A DNA stretch of 19,588 bases from Azophilus sp964638775 (GTDB lineage Bacteria > Pseudomonadota > Gammaproteobacteria > Pseudomonadales > Azotimanducaceae): contig CAZWZH010000177.1 of assembly GCA_964638775.1 (NCBI GenBank), forward strand, positions 1-19,588, given 5' to 3'. Shown here one piece after another: positions 5,228 to 15,366 of this stretch. A program made the position numbers and the translations under genes. Under the pieces are notes generated by a model. It did not search any database, had not been told where the DNA came from, and saw nothing but the letters and a program-made list of their open reading frames with translations. The first letter of the stretch is position 1, and the number at the start of each line of letters is the position of its first letter.

Positions 5228-5466
5228 GCTCAAGAGTATTACGTGACGTAATCGCCGAAGCAAAAGAAGAAGGATGTCGCTATAAAGTGCGGCGTGATGT
5301 TCGTCTGGATACCAGAGACGGTAACTTTTACGTTCCGGAGTATCTGGAGTTAGATGGAAAGAAAGCCATTCTGCCCCCCAATACTGATCACGACTCAATC
5401 ATTGGGCCGGAGGTCGTTGAGTACATTTGGCGGCGACTGGGCCTAGATCACAAGATCACCTGGTAG
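5206..5466 (+). CDS. Small partner of the HicB-like gene, possible degenerate HicA-like protein
   Basis: An 86-residue protein with a helical start (RVLRDVIAEAKEEG), then charged strands, then KKAILPPN and a final IIGPEVVEYIWRRLGL. The last part resembles the C-terminal half of HicA toxins, in which a strand is followed by a loop and a helix ending in a G-L turn. The GSHH segment with the catalytic histidine of HicA is absent; GNFYVPEY sits nearby. So it may be an inactivated or unrelated partner. The start at 5206 lies in the hairpin and has no ribosome site, so translation probably depends on the gene before it. The adjacency is clear, the family link is weak. Confidence 0.5.
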   Translation: MAAMMVHGSRVLRDVIAEAKEEGCRYKVRRDVRLDTRDGNFYVPEYLELDGKKAILPPNTDHDSIIGPEVVEYIWRRLGLDHKITW

Positions 5467-5749
5467 TCCCTTAGCTTCCGCCTCTGAAATTGACGGCCAA
5501 CTTGCGTCTACTGGATTCGCTGTAGATCAAGTGCAATTCGCGCAACTTTTGTAAACCCCCCCTGTTTTCAGCCATTTCCCGGTCCGGCTTCAAAACGGGA
5601 TACAGGCGCTATAGACTGCGCCCGGCTTGAGCCGTCTGACGGGATGAAAACTCCCAAATCCATTTGGTACACCGGCAGGTACATGGGTTGTCCGTCTTTC
5701 GCGTAAGCGTTTGAAGTGAAAAAGTTTTTTCGGAGTCCCGGAATTTGAC
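5467..5749. other. Junction between accessory block and pnt operon
   Basis: No gene is visible in this 283-base stretch. It holds a possible -10 (TATAGA, 5610-5615) with a poor -35, and a palindrome CCAAAT-CC-ATTTGG at 5654-5667 that could be an operator for the downstream genes. The next direct repeat of note is GGTACA, present twice at about 5666-5683. The shift in base composition from the accessory block to the GC-rich core-like DNA happens here. No tRNA or clear attachment site is recognisable. Confidence 0.4.
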
Positions 5750-6051
5750 ATGGAAGCCGTATTTCTCGCCTTTGTACTGATGCTGTCCATCTTTCTCGGC
5801 TTCGAGCTCATCTCGAAGGTGCCCTCGACGCTGCACACGCCCCTGATGTCGGGGGCCAACGCCATTTCCGGCATCACCATCGTCGGCGCGCTCATCTCCG
5901 CCGGTGCCGGCCTGGCCGAGGTGGCCACCTGGCTTGGCGCGCTGGCGGTGACGTTCGCGACCATCAACGTGGTCGGCGGCTACCTGGTCACCAACCGCAT
6001 GCTCGGCATGTTCAGGAAGAAGGACGACAAGGGGCAGCCGGGAGCAATGTC

Positions 6052-6055
<4 letters not shown>
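5750..6055 (+). CDS. pntAB: NAD(P) transhydrogenase subunit alpha, membrane part (PntAB)
   Basis: A 101-residue integral membrane protein. It contains the family's typical opening of a hydrophobic helix followed by FELISKVPSTLHTPLMSGANAISG and then further helices (about residues 38-58 and 62-82), with a charged cytoplasmic end. This is the small membrane subunit of the split proton-translocating transhydrogenase, which uses the proton gradient to reduce NADP+ with NADH. The length is normal for a complete PntAB. The usual NAD-binding subunit gene pntAA is not upstream in this window. Its last bases overlap pntB as GTGA. Confidence 0.92.
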
Positions 6056-7413
<1,358 letters not shown>

Positions 7414-7424
7414 AGGGGGCTGCA

Positions 7425-8264
7425 TTGGCCACCTCGCCCGGCAACGACGGCAAAGGGTCGCATTCCAGGCGGCTGTTGCCCCTTAAGGGCGGCCGCAACT
7501 TCCGCGATCTCGGCGGCTATCCTGCCGCGGACGGGCGTACCGTCAAGTGGGGGCAGGTCTATCGCTCCGGTGCGACGACTCACCTTACCGATGCGGACTA
7601 CCGCTACCTGTCAGCCATCGGCCTTCGCGTGGTGTGCGACTTTCGGTCCAACGAAGAACGGCTTGACGAACCGGCGCGCTGGCCGGAATTCCCGGCAATC
7701 GACTACTGCATCTGGGACTACTCCCGCGAGGACGGCAGGGAAAAGGGGAAGAGCCTGACGGCATCGCTCATGCAACCGGGCATGACCGCGGAGAAAGTGC
7801 GCATCATCGCGATCGAGTCCTACGATGACATCGTCGAGCGGCACAAGGAAAAGTTTCGCGAGGTCTTCCTGCGGCTCGCCGACGGCCGCCTCCCCCTGGT
7901 TTTCAACTGCTCCGCGGGCAAGGACCGCACCGGGGTCGCCGCCGCGCTCCTGCTCACGGCTCTCGGCGTGGCGCGCGATGCCATCGTCGAGGACTATGCG
8001 CTCAGCGACAAGGTGGTGGATTTCGAGAAGGAACTGCTCAGGACCAATCTCGGCGAGACGGCCTTCAAGGACGAATTGTCCCTGTGGGTGGCCAGAACGC
8101 CGGTGGAGGTATTGCGCCCCCTGCTGCGCTCCGACCCGGAGTACATCGAGCGGGCTTTTGCCTGCCTGGATGCCCGTTACGGCGGCGCGATGGGGTACAT
8201 AAAAGGAACCCTGGAGATCGATGACGATACGCTGAACCGTATGCGGGAACGATTGCTGGAATAG
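7425..8264 (+). CDS. Protein tyrosine/serine phosphatase (PF13350-type)
   Basis: A 279-residue protein. NFRDLGGY near the amino end and the P-loop FNCSAGKDRTG, with catalytic cysteine at about residue 162 and arginine at 168 (CX5R), identify a bacterial PF13350-type phosphatase, the family that includes enzymes acting on phosphotyrosine and phosphoinositides. No ATG or GTG exists in frame ahead of NFRDLGG; TTG at 7425 follows AAGGGGG (7413-7419) and is the best start. A second TTG at 7410 would overlap the pntB stop. It has no signal peptide. The close spacing suggests that it is transcribed with pntAB-pntB; the substrate is unknown. Confidence 0.85.
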   Translation: MATSPGNDGKGSHSRRLLPLKGGRNFRDLGGYPAADGRTVKWGQVYRSGATTHLTDADYRYLSAIGLRVVCDFRSNEERLDEPARWPEFPAIDYCIWDYSREDGREKGKSLTASLMQPGMTAEKVRIIAIESYDDIVERHKEKFREVFLRLADGRLPLVFNCSAGKDRTGVAAALLLTALGVARDAIVEDYALSDKVVDFEKELLRTNLGETAFKDELSLWVARTPVEVLRPLLRSDPEYIERAFACLDARYGGAMGYIKGTLEIDDDTLNRMRERLLE

Positions 8265-8385
8265 CTGCCCGGCAATGCCAATGAGGCCGCCTCGGCGTTC
8301 AATCGACCGCCCGCGGCCACGCGAAACGGCAGGAGGGCTTTCTGCGCTTTGTCGGCCGGCCGCGCGCGAGCCGTGTCATTGGTTT

Positions 8386-8391
8386 TATACT
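8386..8391 (+). promoter_or_regulatory. Possible -10 element before the ZIP gene
   Basis: TATACT matches the -10 consensus at five of six bases and lies 77 bases upstream of the ZIP transporter start, in the 198-base gap after the phosphatase gene. No -35 match is visible at the expected distance, so activator or alternative sigma factor use would be needed. Confidence 0.25.
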
Positions 8392-8462
8392 TCCGGGCGC
8401 GGCGGACTGTCTTCGATCATCCGGAGGCTCTTGTAGCAGTCTTCCGCGGGGGAAATCGATTC

Positions 8463-9308
8463 ATGTCGATACTCACCATCAAGGTCATCGCTGCCCTGGC
8501 GATTCTCGGGGTCGGGATCGTGGGCGGCCTCATCCCGCTGCTGGCGGCGCGCCGTCAGGCCGGCCGGCGTTACCTGTCGCTCGGTAACGCGCTCGCGGGC
8601 GGCATCTTTCTCGGGGCGGGGTTCATTCACCTGCTTCCGGAAGCCGCCGAGGCTCTCGAGGAAGTGGCGGAGTACCCCCTGGCCGCGCTGCTGGCGGCGC
8701 TTGGCGTCGGTGTCCTGCTGCTGATCGACCGTGTGGTGTTCGAGAGTTCCCGCGCCCAGGGCTCGGAGCAGGCCGGCGGCGCCGGCCAACCCATCTACCC
8801 CATCGTGCTCCTGGTGGTGCTGTCGATCCACTCCGTCATCGCGGGCATTGCCCTTGGGCTGGAGCCCGAGGTCGCGGCCTCCGTGCTGGTCATGGTCGGC
8901 ATTCTGTTCCACAAGGGTTCGGCGGCCTTTGCCCTGATGGTCAGCGCACATTCTTCGGGCGCCGACAAGGCCCGGCTCAGGCTGATTCTGACGGTGTTCG
9001 TGCTGATGACGCCGCTCGGCATCCTGCTCGGCACCGTTGCGGCGAACATGCTTGAAGGCCCGGCCGCCTCGTTGATCGAGGGCAGTTTCAACGCGCTTGC
9101 TGCCGGCACGTTCATTTACGTGGCTATCCTGGATGTAATCGATGCGGAGATGTCCCGGTTCGACGATCGCCTCGCGCGGTTCGTAAGCAGCGCACTGAAG
9201 GGCGAAGACGACGTGGCCATGCCGGTGCGGGACACCGACCGCATCCTCAAGTTCCTGCTGGTTCTGGCCGGCCTCGGCAGCATGGCGATACTCGGCATCT
9301 GGATGTAG
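8463..9308 (+). CDS. ZIP-family metal transporter
   Basis: A 281-residue polytopic membrane protein. Transmembrane segments begin at about residues 5-25, 40-60 and 70-90, followed by a hydrophilic loop and a further cluster from about 115. The motifs IHSVIAGIALGL (His 123) and FHKGSAAFAL (His 150) are the paired histidine sites of ZIP transporters in helices four and five, and FIHLLPEA (His 56) is the matching segment of helix two. The usual glutamates near the two later sites are replaced by alanine and serine, so metal choice may differ from typical zinc carriers. The start at 8463 follows GGGGGA (8448-8453). It imports metal ions, most likely zinc or iron. Confidence 0.85.
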   Translation: MSILTIKVIAALAILGVGIVGGLIPLLAARRQAGRRYLSLGNALAGGIFLGAGFIHLLPEAAEALEEVAEYPLAALLAALGVGVLLLIDRVVFESSRAQGSEQAGGAGQPIYPIVLLVVLSIHSVIAGIALGLEPEVAASVLVMVGILFHKGSAAFALMVSAHSSGADKARLRLILTVFVLMTPLGILLGTVAANMLEGPAASLIEGSFNALAAGTFIYVAILDVIDAEMSRFDDRLARFVSSALKGEDDVAMPVRDTDRILKFLLVLAGLGSMAILGIWM

Positions 9309-9332
9309 GCAACCTGGAGGAATCAGGAAAAA

Positions 9333-9998
9333 ATGGAACTCTATGACGTAATGCGCACGACCTTCGCGGCCCGGGAATTCACCGACGACCCCGTCCCGGA
9401 TTCGGTGCTGCACAGGATTCTGGACAATGCGCGCTTCGCCGCGAGCGGCGGCAACCGGCAGGGCTGGCGGGTGGTGGTGGTGCGCGAAGCGTCGACCCGG
9501 GCGTTGCTGGCATCGTTGATCGAACCGACCTTCAAGCGCTATTTCACCCAGATGATGGCCGGCGAGGCGCCCTACAACACGATAACTGCATCGAAGGTGA
9601 CCGAGGAACAGGTCGCCGCGGCAAGTCCGCCCATTCACTACATCGACGGCGTCGTCAATGCGCCCGTCGTCCTGCTCGTCTTCGTCGACCTCAGCGTGGT
9701 CGCATCGTTTGACAGCGGGCTGGACAGGATAGGGGTCATTTCCGGCGCATCGATCTACACGTTCGTGCAGAACATTCTGCTGGCGGCGAGAAACGAGGGA
9801 TACGGCGGCACCCTGACCACGTTTGCCGGAGCCGGCGAGAACGAGTTGCAGCAGCATCTCGGCATGCCCGGGCACATGGCGTTCGCCGCCATGCTTCCGA
9901 TGGGCCGTCCGGTCGAGCAGCTCACCAGGCTCAAGCGCAAGCCGGTGGAGGAAATCGCCGTCCTCGAGCGGTGGGACGGCCCGGCCCTCGGAGCCTGA
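9333..9998 (+). CDS. Nitroreductase-family flavoprotein
   Basis: A 221-residue protein with the nitroreductase fold. The FMN-binding opening AAREFTDDPVPDSVLHRIL (Arg 14) and the ARFAASGGNRQGWRVVVV segment (about residues 33-50) are typical, as is the GASIYTFVQNILLAARNEGYGG helix later on. Such enzymes use FMN and NAD(P)H to reduce nitro groups, quinones or related compounds; some act in ring or thyroid-hormone-like dehalogenation. GGAGGAA precedes the ATG. It lies 24 bases after the ZIP gene and 80 bases before coxG, so it may be read with either. The natural substrate cannot be deduced. Confidence 0.88.
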   Translation: MELYDVMRTTFAAREFTDDPVPDSVLHRILDNARFAASGGNRQGWRVVVVREASTRALLASLIEPTFKRYFTQMMAGEAPYNTITASKVTEEQVAAASPPIHYIDGVVNAPVVLLVFVDLSVVASFDSGLDRIGVISGASIYTFVQNILLAARNEGYGGTLTTFAGAGENELQQHLGMPGHMAFAAMLPMGRPVEQLTRLKRKPVEEIAVLERWDGPALGA

Positions 9999-10078
9999 AG
10001 CGCCATCGGGGCCGTTGTCCGGTTGAAACCTCCGGCTCCGGGCTGTAACTTGGCCCGGGCGACCGACAGGGGGAAGGC

Positions 10079-10594
10079 GTGGACCAATCCGGCGAGTACC
10101 GCATCCCGGCCGAGCGGGCCGACGTATGGCGCGCGCTCAACGATCCGGACACGCTCAAGCGGTGCATCGACGGTTGTCAATCCATGGAAAGGCGCCCCGA
10201 CGGCGGCTTCGCCGCGGTGGTCAAGGCCCGGGTGGGCCCGGTGCGGGCGGTCTTCAACGCGGCCCTGGATCTCGCCGACATCAATCCCCCTGAAAGCTAT
10301 ACGATCAATGTCGCCGTCAAGGGCGGCCCGGCGGGCTTCGCCAGGGGGTCGGCGGCGGTGACGCTTGCCGCGCAAGGGGAAGAGACGATGCTCCGCTACG
10401 CGGCGAGCGCCAACATTGGCGGCAAGCTGGCACAGATCGGCTCCCGGCTCATCGACGGGGCCGCACGCAAGATGGCCGACGATTTCTTCAAGGCGTTTCA
10501 CGCCGAAATGTCCGGCCGCACGCCGAACCCCGCCCCACGGCCGCAGGACGACGGCCGAGCGGCGGTACCGATCAACATTCAAGTGAACACCTGA
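10079..10594 (+). CDS. coxG: Carbon monoxide dehydrogenase subunit G-like protein (CoxG, SRPBCC fold)
   Basis: A 171-residue protein. SGEYRIPAERADVWRALNDPDTLKRCIDGCQSM at the start and the following alternating strands with a final long helix (KLAQIGSRLIDGAARKMADDFFKAF) match CoxG of the SRPBCC superfamily, which takes part in maturing or membrane-anchoring molybdenum hydroxylases. The carboxyl end after residue 140 is a proline-rich tail with no membrane helix, unlike the CoxG proteins that anchor the enzyme. The GTG start follows AGGGGGAAGG. It precedes coxS by 51 bases, separated by a hairpin. Confidence 0.85.
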   Translation: MDQSGEYRIPAERADVWRALNDPDTLKRCIDGCQSMERRPDGGFAAVVKARVGPVRAVFNAALDLADINPPESYTINVAVKGGPAGFARGSAAVTLAAQGEETMLRYAASANIGGKLAQIGSRLIDGAARKMADDFFKAFHAEMSGRTPNPAPRPQDDGRAAVPINIQVNT

Positions 10595-10599
10595 GAGCT

Positions 10600-10623
10600 G
10601 CCCGCCGGTACCACGCGGCGGGC
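10600..10623 (+). promoter_or_regulatory. GC-rich hairpin between coxG and coxS
   Basis: GCCCGCCG (10600-10607) pairs with CGGCGGGC (10616-10623) around an eight-base loop. There is no T-run, so it is not a typical terminator. It could protect or process the mRNA and so set different levels for coxG and the enzyme subunits. The role is inference. Confidence 0.4.
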
Positions 10624-10645
10624 GCTTCGAACGTAAGGACGCGAG

Positions 10646-11111
<466 letters not shown>

Positions 11112-11119
<8 letters not shown>

Positions 11120-13451
11120 AGGCACCGGAATCGGCGCATCGGTAAAGCGCCGCGAAGACGTTCGTTTCCTGACCGGTTCGGGAACCTACACGGACGACTT
11201 GAACCAGCCCGGGCAGACCTACGGCGTGTTCCTGAGATCGCCGCATGCACGTGCGCGGATCGGCGCCATCGATGCGTCCGAAGCCCTGGCGCACGACGGC
11301 GTGCTGGCGGTCTACACCGGCCGGGACTCCGCTGCCGACGGGCTGGGGGACCTTCCCTGCGGCTGGCTGGTCAAGTCCAAGGACGGGTCCGACATGGTCT
11401 CGGCTCCGAGGCCCCCGCTGGCGGTCACCCAGGTGAACTACGTGGGCGAACCCTACGGCCTCGTGGTCGGGGAAACGCTGGCGGCCGCGCAACAGGGCGC
11501 CGAACTGGTGATGACCGATTTCACCGAGTTGAACCCGGTTGTCGACCCGGCGTCCGCGGCGGATTCGGAAACCATTCACGAGGGGCTCGACAGCAACGTC
11601 GTCTACGACTGGGGGCTCGGCGATGAGGAGGCGACGGATGCGGCGCTGGCCGGCGCCGCGCACGTGACGCATCTCGACCTCTCCAACAACCGGTTGATCC
11701 CCAACGCCATAGAGCCGCGCGCGGCCATCGGCGTCTACGAGGCGGCGAGCGGCGACTACACGCTGTATGCGACCACGCAGAACCCCCACCTGGAGCGCCT
11801 GGTGCTGGCGGCGTTCGTGCAGGTTGCGCCGGAGCACAAGCTGCGCGTGGTCGCCCCCGATGTGGGCGGCGGTTTCGGGTCGAAGATCTTCATCTACCCG
11901 GAAGAGACCATCGTGCTCTGGGCCGCGGGCAAACTGGGCCGGCCGGTCAAGTGGACGGCGCACCGCTACGAGTCGTTCCTCGCCGACGCGCACGGGCGGG
12001 ACCACATCACTCACGCACAGCTCGGCCTGGACCGTGACGGGCGCTTCGTGGCGCTGAAGGTGAGCACCACGGCCAATATCGGCGCCTATCTCTCGACTTT
12101 CGGCTCGTCGGTGCCGACCTTCCTGTACGGCACGCTGCTGGCCGGCCAGTACAAGACGCCGAACATCTATGTCGAAACGCTCGGGGTCTACACCAACACC
12201 TGCCCGGTGGATGCCTACCGGGGCGCGGGGCGGCCGGAAGCCACCTTCGTGGTGGAAAGGATGGTGGAGACCGCCGCCCGGGAACTCGGCCGCGACCCAG
12301 CGGAACTGCGGCGGCTGAACATGATCCAGCCGGAAGATTTTCCCTACGAGACGCCGGTGGCCCTGGTATACGACACCGGGGATTACGAGGCCAGTCTCGA
12401 CAAGGCGCTGGAGCTGGCCGACTACGGCGGCTTTGAGGCGCGCCGGCGCGAATCGGCGGCGGCGGGCAAGCGGCGCGGGGTGGGCTTCGCCTGCTATATC
12501 GAAGCCTGCGGCATCGCGCCGTCGCAGCTCGCCATCTCCCTCGGGGCCGGAGTGGGCCTCTACGAGAGCGGCGAGATACGGATCAACCCGACCGGTTCGG
12601 TCTCGGTGTTCACCGGAGCGCACAGCCACGGCCAGGGCCATGAGACCACCTTTGCCCAGGTGGTTTCCGACAAGCTAGGCATACCTTTCGACGACATCGA
12701 GATCGTGCACGGCGACAGCGGCCGGATGGAGTTCGGCCTGGGTACCTACGGATCCCGTTCGCTGGCGGTGGGCGGTTCCGCCCTGATCGTGGCGGCCGAC
12801 AAGATCATCGCCAAGGGCAAGAAGATCGCCGCGCACATGATGGAAACCACGGACGAAAACGTCGACTTCGAGGACGGCACCTTCTCCAGCGGCAACCAGC
12901 AGGCGACGATCCAGGAGGTGGCGTTCGCGTCGTACGTGCCCGCAGACTATCCGGAAGACCTGGAACCCGGGCTGTCGGAAAAGGCCTTCTACGATCCCAA
13001 GAACTTCACCTACCCGGCGGGCACCCATATCGCCGAGGTGGAAGTCGATGAGGAGACGGGAGAGGTCGACCTGGTGAGTTTCGTGGCGGTGGATGATTTC
13101 GGCGAGATCATCAATCCCATGATCGTGGACGGCCAGGTGCACGGCGGGCTCGCCCAGGGCGCCGGCCAGGCGCTTATGGAACACGGCCGGTACGACGACT
13201 ACGGCCAGTTGCAGACCGGTTCCTACATGGACTACTGCATGCCACGGGCGGACGACCTGCCTGATTTCGTCGTCGACACCACGGTGACGGCCTGCACTCA
13301 CAATCCCCTGGGGGTGAAGGGGTGCGGCGAAGCCGGGGCCATCGGCTCGCCGGCGGCAATAATCAATGCCATCTCCGATGCACTGGATGGCCACAACATC
13401 GCCATGCCAGCGACCTCGGAACAGGTCTGGCGAGCGCTTGGGGGTAAATAG
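11112..13451 (+). CDS. coxL: Molybdenum hydroxylase large subunit, form II CoxL-like
   Basis: A 779-residue protein with the full xanthine oxidase-type fold. It starts with IGASVKRREDVRFLTGSGTYTDDL, carries VGGGFGSK, and has the active-site loop AYRGAGR at residues 368-374. That signature marks form II (BMS) proteins; form I enzymes that oxidise CO carry AYxCSFR, including the cysteine that binds copper, which is absent here. The base-catalysis glutamate is at about residue 740 in VKGCGEAGAIGSP. It should oxidise an organic or other small substrate with molybdopterin cytosine dinucleotide. The stop is directly followed by the coxM ATG. Annotation as CO dehydrogenase should be treated with caution. 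Confidence 0.92.
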
Positions 13452-14249
13452 ATGTATCAGTTCAATTACGCGAAGCCCGCCACGGTGGCGGAAGCCGCAA
13501 CGCTGTACGCGAACGCGGAAGATCCGGTGTTCCTTTCGGGGGGCCAGACCCTGATACCGACGCTGCGCCAGCGGCTCGCCGCACCCACCGACGTCATCGA
13601 CCTTTCCGGTATCGATGAGTTGAGCGGCATTGCCGTGGGCGACGGCAAGGTCACCGTAGGCGCCTTCACGCGGCACTCCGCGGTGGCGGAATCCGCCGAG
13701 GTACGAGCAGCCATTCCTGCTTTAGCGGACCTCGCCGGCCGCATCGGCGACGCCCAGGTGCGCAACTGCGGAACCATCGGCGGGTCGGTGGCCAACAGCG
13801 ACCCTGCCGCGGATTATCCGGCCGCGGTGGTTGCCCTGGGCGCCACCGTGCGCACGGACAAGCGGAGCATTTCAGGCGATGATTTTTTCAGGGACCTATT
13901 TGAGACGGCCCTGGAACCGGGTGAGATCATCACCTCGATCGAGTTTCCGGTTCCCGACCGGGCCGCGTACCGCAAGTTCCCGAACCCCGCTTCCCGCTAC
14001 GCGGTGGTGGGGGTCATGGTCGCCGACTTCGGCGGTAACGTGCGCGTCGGCGTAACGGGTGCGGGCCCCTGCGCGTTTCGCGCACGCACCATCGAGGACA
14101 TGCTGAACGCGAACCTGAGCACTTCGGCACTGGATGGCGTGGAAGTGCCTGATGCGGGTTTCAACAACGACCTGCACGCATCCGCGGAATACCGCGCCCA
14201 TCTCGTGAAGGTGATGGCCACAAGGGCCGTGTCCGACCTGCTCGGTTAA
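13452..14249 (+). CDS. coxM: Molybdenum hydroxylase FAD-binding medium subunit (CoxM)
   Basis: A 265-residue protein. The FAD-binding motif LSGGQTLIP (residues 28-36) and GTIGGSVANSDPAAD (107-121), followed by RKFPNPASRYAVV, identify the CoxM/CutM family. It takes electrons from the [2Fe-2S] subunit to FAD and on to the respiratory chain. It starts directly after the coxL stop, giving the order S-L-M seen in form II clusters. No coxD, coxE or coxF maturation genes follow within the window. Confidence 0.93.
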   Translation: MYQFNYAKPATVAEAATLYANAEDPVFLSGGQTLIPTLRQRLAAPTDVIDLSGIDELSGIAVGDGKVTVGAFTRHSAVAESAEVRAAIPALADLAGRIGDAQVRNCGTIGGSVANSDPAADYPAAVVALGATVRTDKRSISGDDFFRDLFETALEPGEIITSIEFPVPDRAAYRKFPNPASRYAVVGVMVADFGGNVRVGVTGAGPCAFRARTIEDMLNANLSTSALDGVEVPDAGFNNDLHASAEYRAHLVKVMATRAVSDLLG

Positions 14250-14302
14250 GCGGGTTGGTTTTCCGCCGTCTCCGCAACTGACGGCAGCACGGGTGTGAGA
14301 CT

Positions 14303-15313
14303 ATGCGTGCAGCATTGATGGAGCGGGGACACATACGGGTCGAGGGTGTTCCGGACCCGACCCCCGCCGAGGGCGAAGTGGTCGTGAAGTCGGTGGCGTG
14401 CGGCATCTGCGGGTCGGACCTGCACGCCGCCAGGCATACCGAGGAGTTCGTCGCCACGAGCATCGAAGCGGGCGGGGCGTTCAAGCTCACGACCTTCGAT
14501 CCCGTCGTGCTCGGCCACGAGTTCTGCGCGGAGGTCATGGAGAGCCGCGGCGGGCTGCGCGCCGGCGACCTCGTCTGCTCGGTGCCCATGCTCGCCCGGC
14601 CCACCGCAGTTGCGGTCGGATACTCCGTCGAGGCGCCCGGCGGGTTCGGTGAATACATGCTGCTGTCGGAACGTCTGCTGATGCCGGTGCCTGCCGGAAC
14701 GTCGAAAGAGCGTGCCGCACTCACCGAGCCGATGGCCGTCGGTTACCACGCCGTCAATATGGCCCGTCTCACCGGAGAGGAGGCGATCGTCGTAATTGGG
14801 GCCGGACCCGTCGGATTGGCCGTCACGGCGAACCTGATTGCCCGTGGCGCCGGGCCCGTGGCTGTCTCGGAGCTGTCGGCCAGGCGGCGCGAACTCGCCA
14901 TCGAGATGGGCGCCCACCTGGTGGTGGATCCGCGGCAAGAGAGCCCCTACCGGCTGGGCGACATCGCGGGGCGGGACACCCTGGTGGTTTTCGAGTGCGT
15001 CGGCGTACCCGGCATGATCGATGACATCTTCCTCAAGGTTCCGCACGGGGCGCGAATCGTGGTGGTCGGCGTCTGCCTGCAGATGGACCGCTCCCGGCCG
15101 CTGATCGCCGTAAACAAGGAACTCAACGTGCAGTACGTGCTCGGCTACAGCGTGCGGGAGTTCCACGACACCCTGCAGCGCATCGCCGACGAAACCCTGA
15201 GTGTCGAGCCCATCGTCACCCACACCGTCGGCCTGGACGGCATTGCCGGTGCGTTCGACGACCTGGCGAGGCCCGACGCGCACGGCAAGGTGATCGTCCG
15301 GCCCTGGGACTGA
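14303..15313 (+). CDS. Zinc-type medium-chain alcohol dehydrogenase
   Basis: A 336-residue MDR-superfamily protein. Zinc ligands of the catalytic site are visible in ACGICGSDLH (Cys 36) and LGHEF (His 72, Glu 73), and the NAD(P)-binding glycine motif is VIGAGPVGLA at about 163-172. The lobe with four cysteines that binds a structural zinc in classical alcohol dehydrogenases is absent, and an unusual segment sits between the two zinc motifs. It would oxidise an alcohol or reduce a carbonyl. It begins 53 bases after coxM and may act on the same pathway as the molybdenum enzyme; there is a weak hairpin (14265-14270/14280-14285) in the gap. The substrate is unknown. Confidence 0.85.
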   Translation: MRAALMERGHIRVEGVPDPTPAEGEVVVKSVACGICGSDLHAARHTEEFVATSIEAGGAFKLTTFDPVVLGHEFCAEVMESRGGLRAGDLVCSVPMLARPTAVAVGYSVEAPGGFGEYMLLSERLLMPVPAGTSKERAALTEPMAVGYHAVNMARLTGEEAIVVIGAGPVGLAVTANLIARGAGPVAVSELSARRRELAIEMGAHLVVDPRQESPYRLGDIAGRDTLVVFECVGVPGMIDDIFLKVPHGARIVVVGVCLQMDRSRPLIAVNKELNVQYVLGYSVREFHDTLQRIADETLSVEPIVTHTVGLDGIAGAFDDLARPDAHGKVIVRPWD

Positions 15314-15317
15314 TTCA

Positions 15318-15347
15318 GGGCCGGCGCCGTATAGTTATCGCCGGCCT
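15318..15347. terminator. Candidate bidirectional terminator between convergent genes
   Basis: GGCCGGCG (15319-15326) pairs with CGCCGGCC (15339-15346) around a 12-base loop, with one more G-U pair outside. It lies in the 53-base gap between the dehydrogenase and the convergent hydratase gene. The position fits a shared terminator, but there is no T-run on either strand. Confidence 0.45.
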
Positions 15348-15366
15348 GGAGCGACGGCCCTGCAAC

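Noticed and set aside
5537..5640. Possible tRNA or attachment site at the junction before pntAB.
   Set aside because: No T-loop, anticodon stem or acceptor stem could be drawn, and no second copy of a candidate attachment sequence is present in the window.
14265..14285. Terminator between coxM and the dehydrogenase.
   Set aside because: Only six-base arms with a nine-base loop and no T-run; too weak to call.
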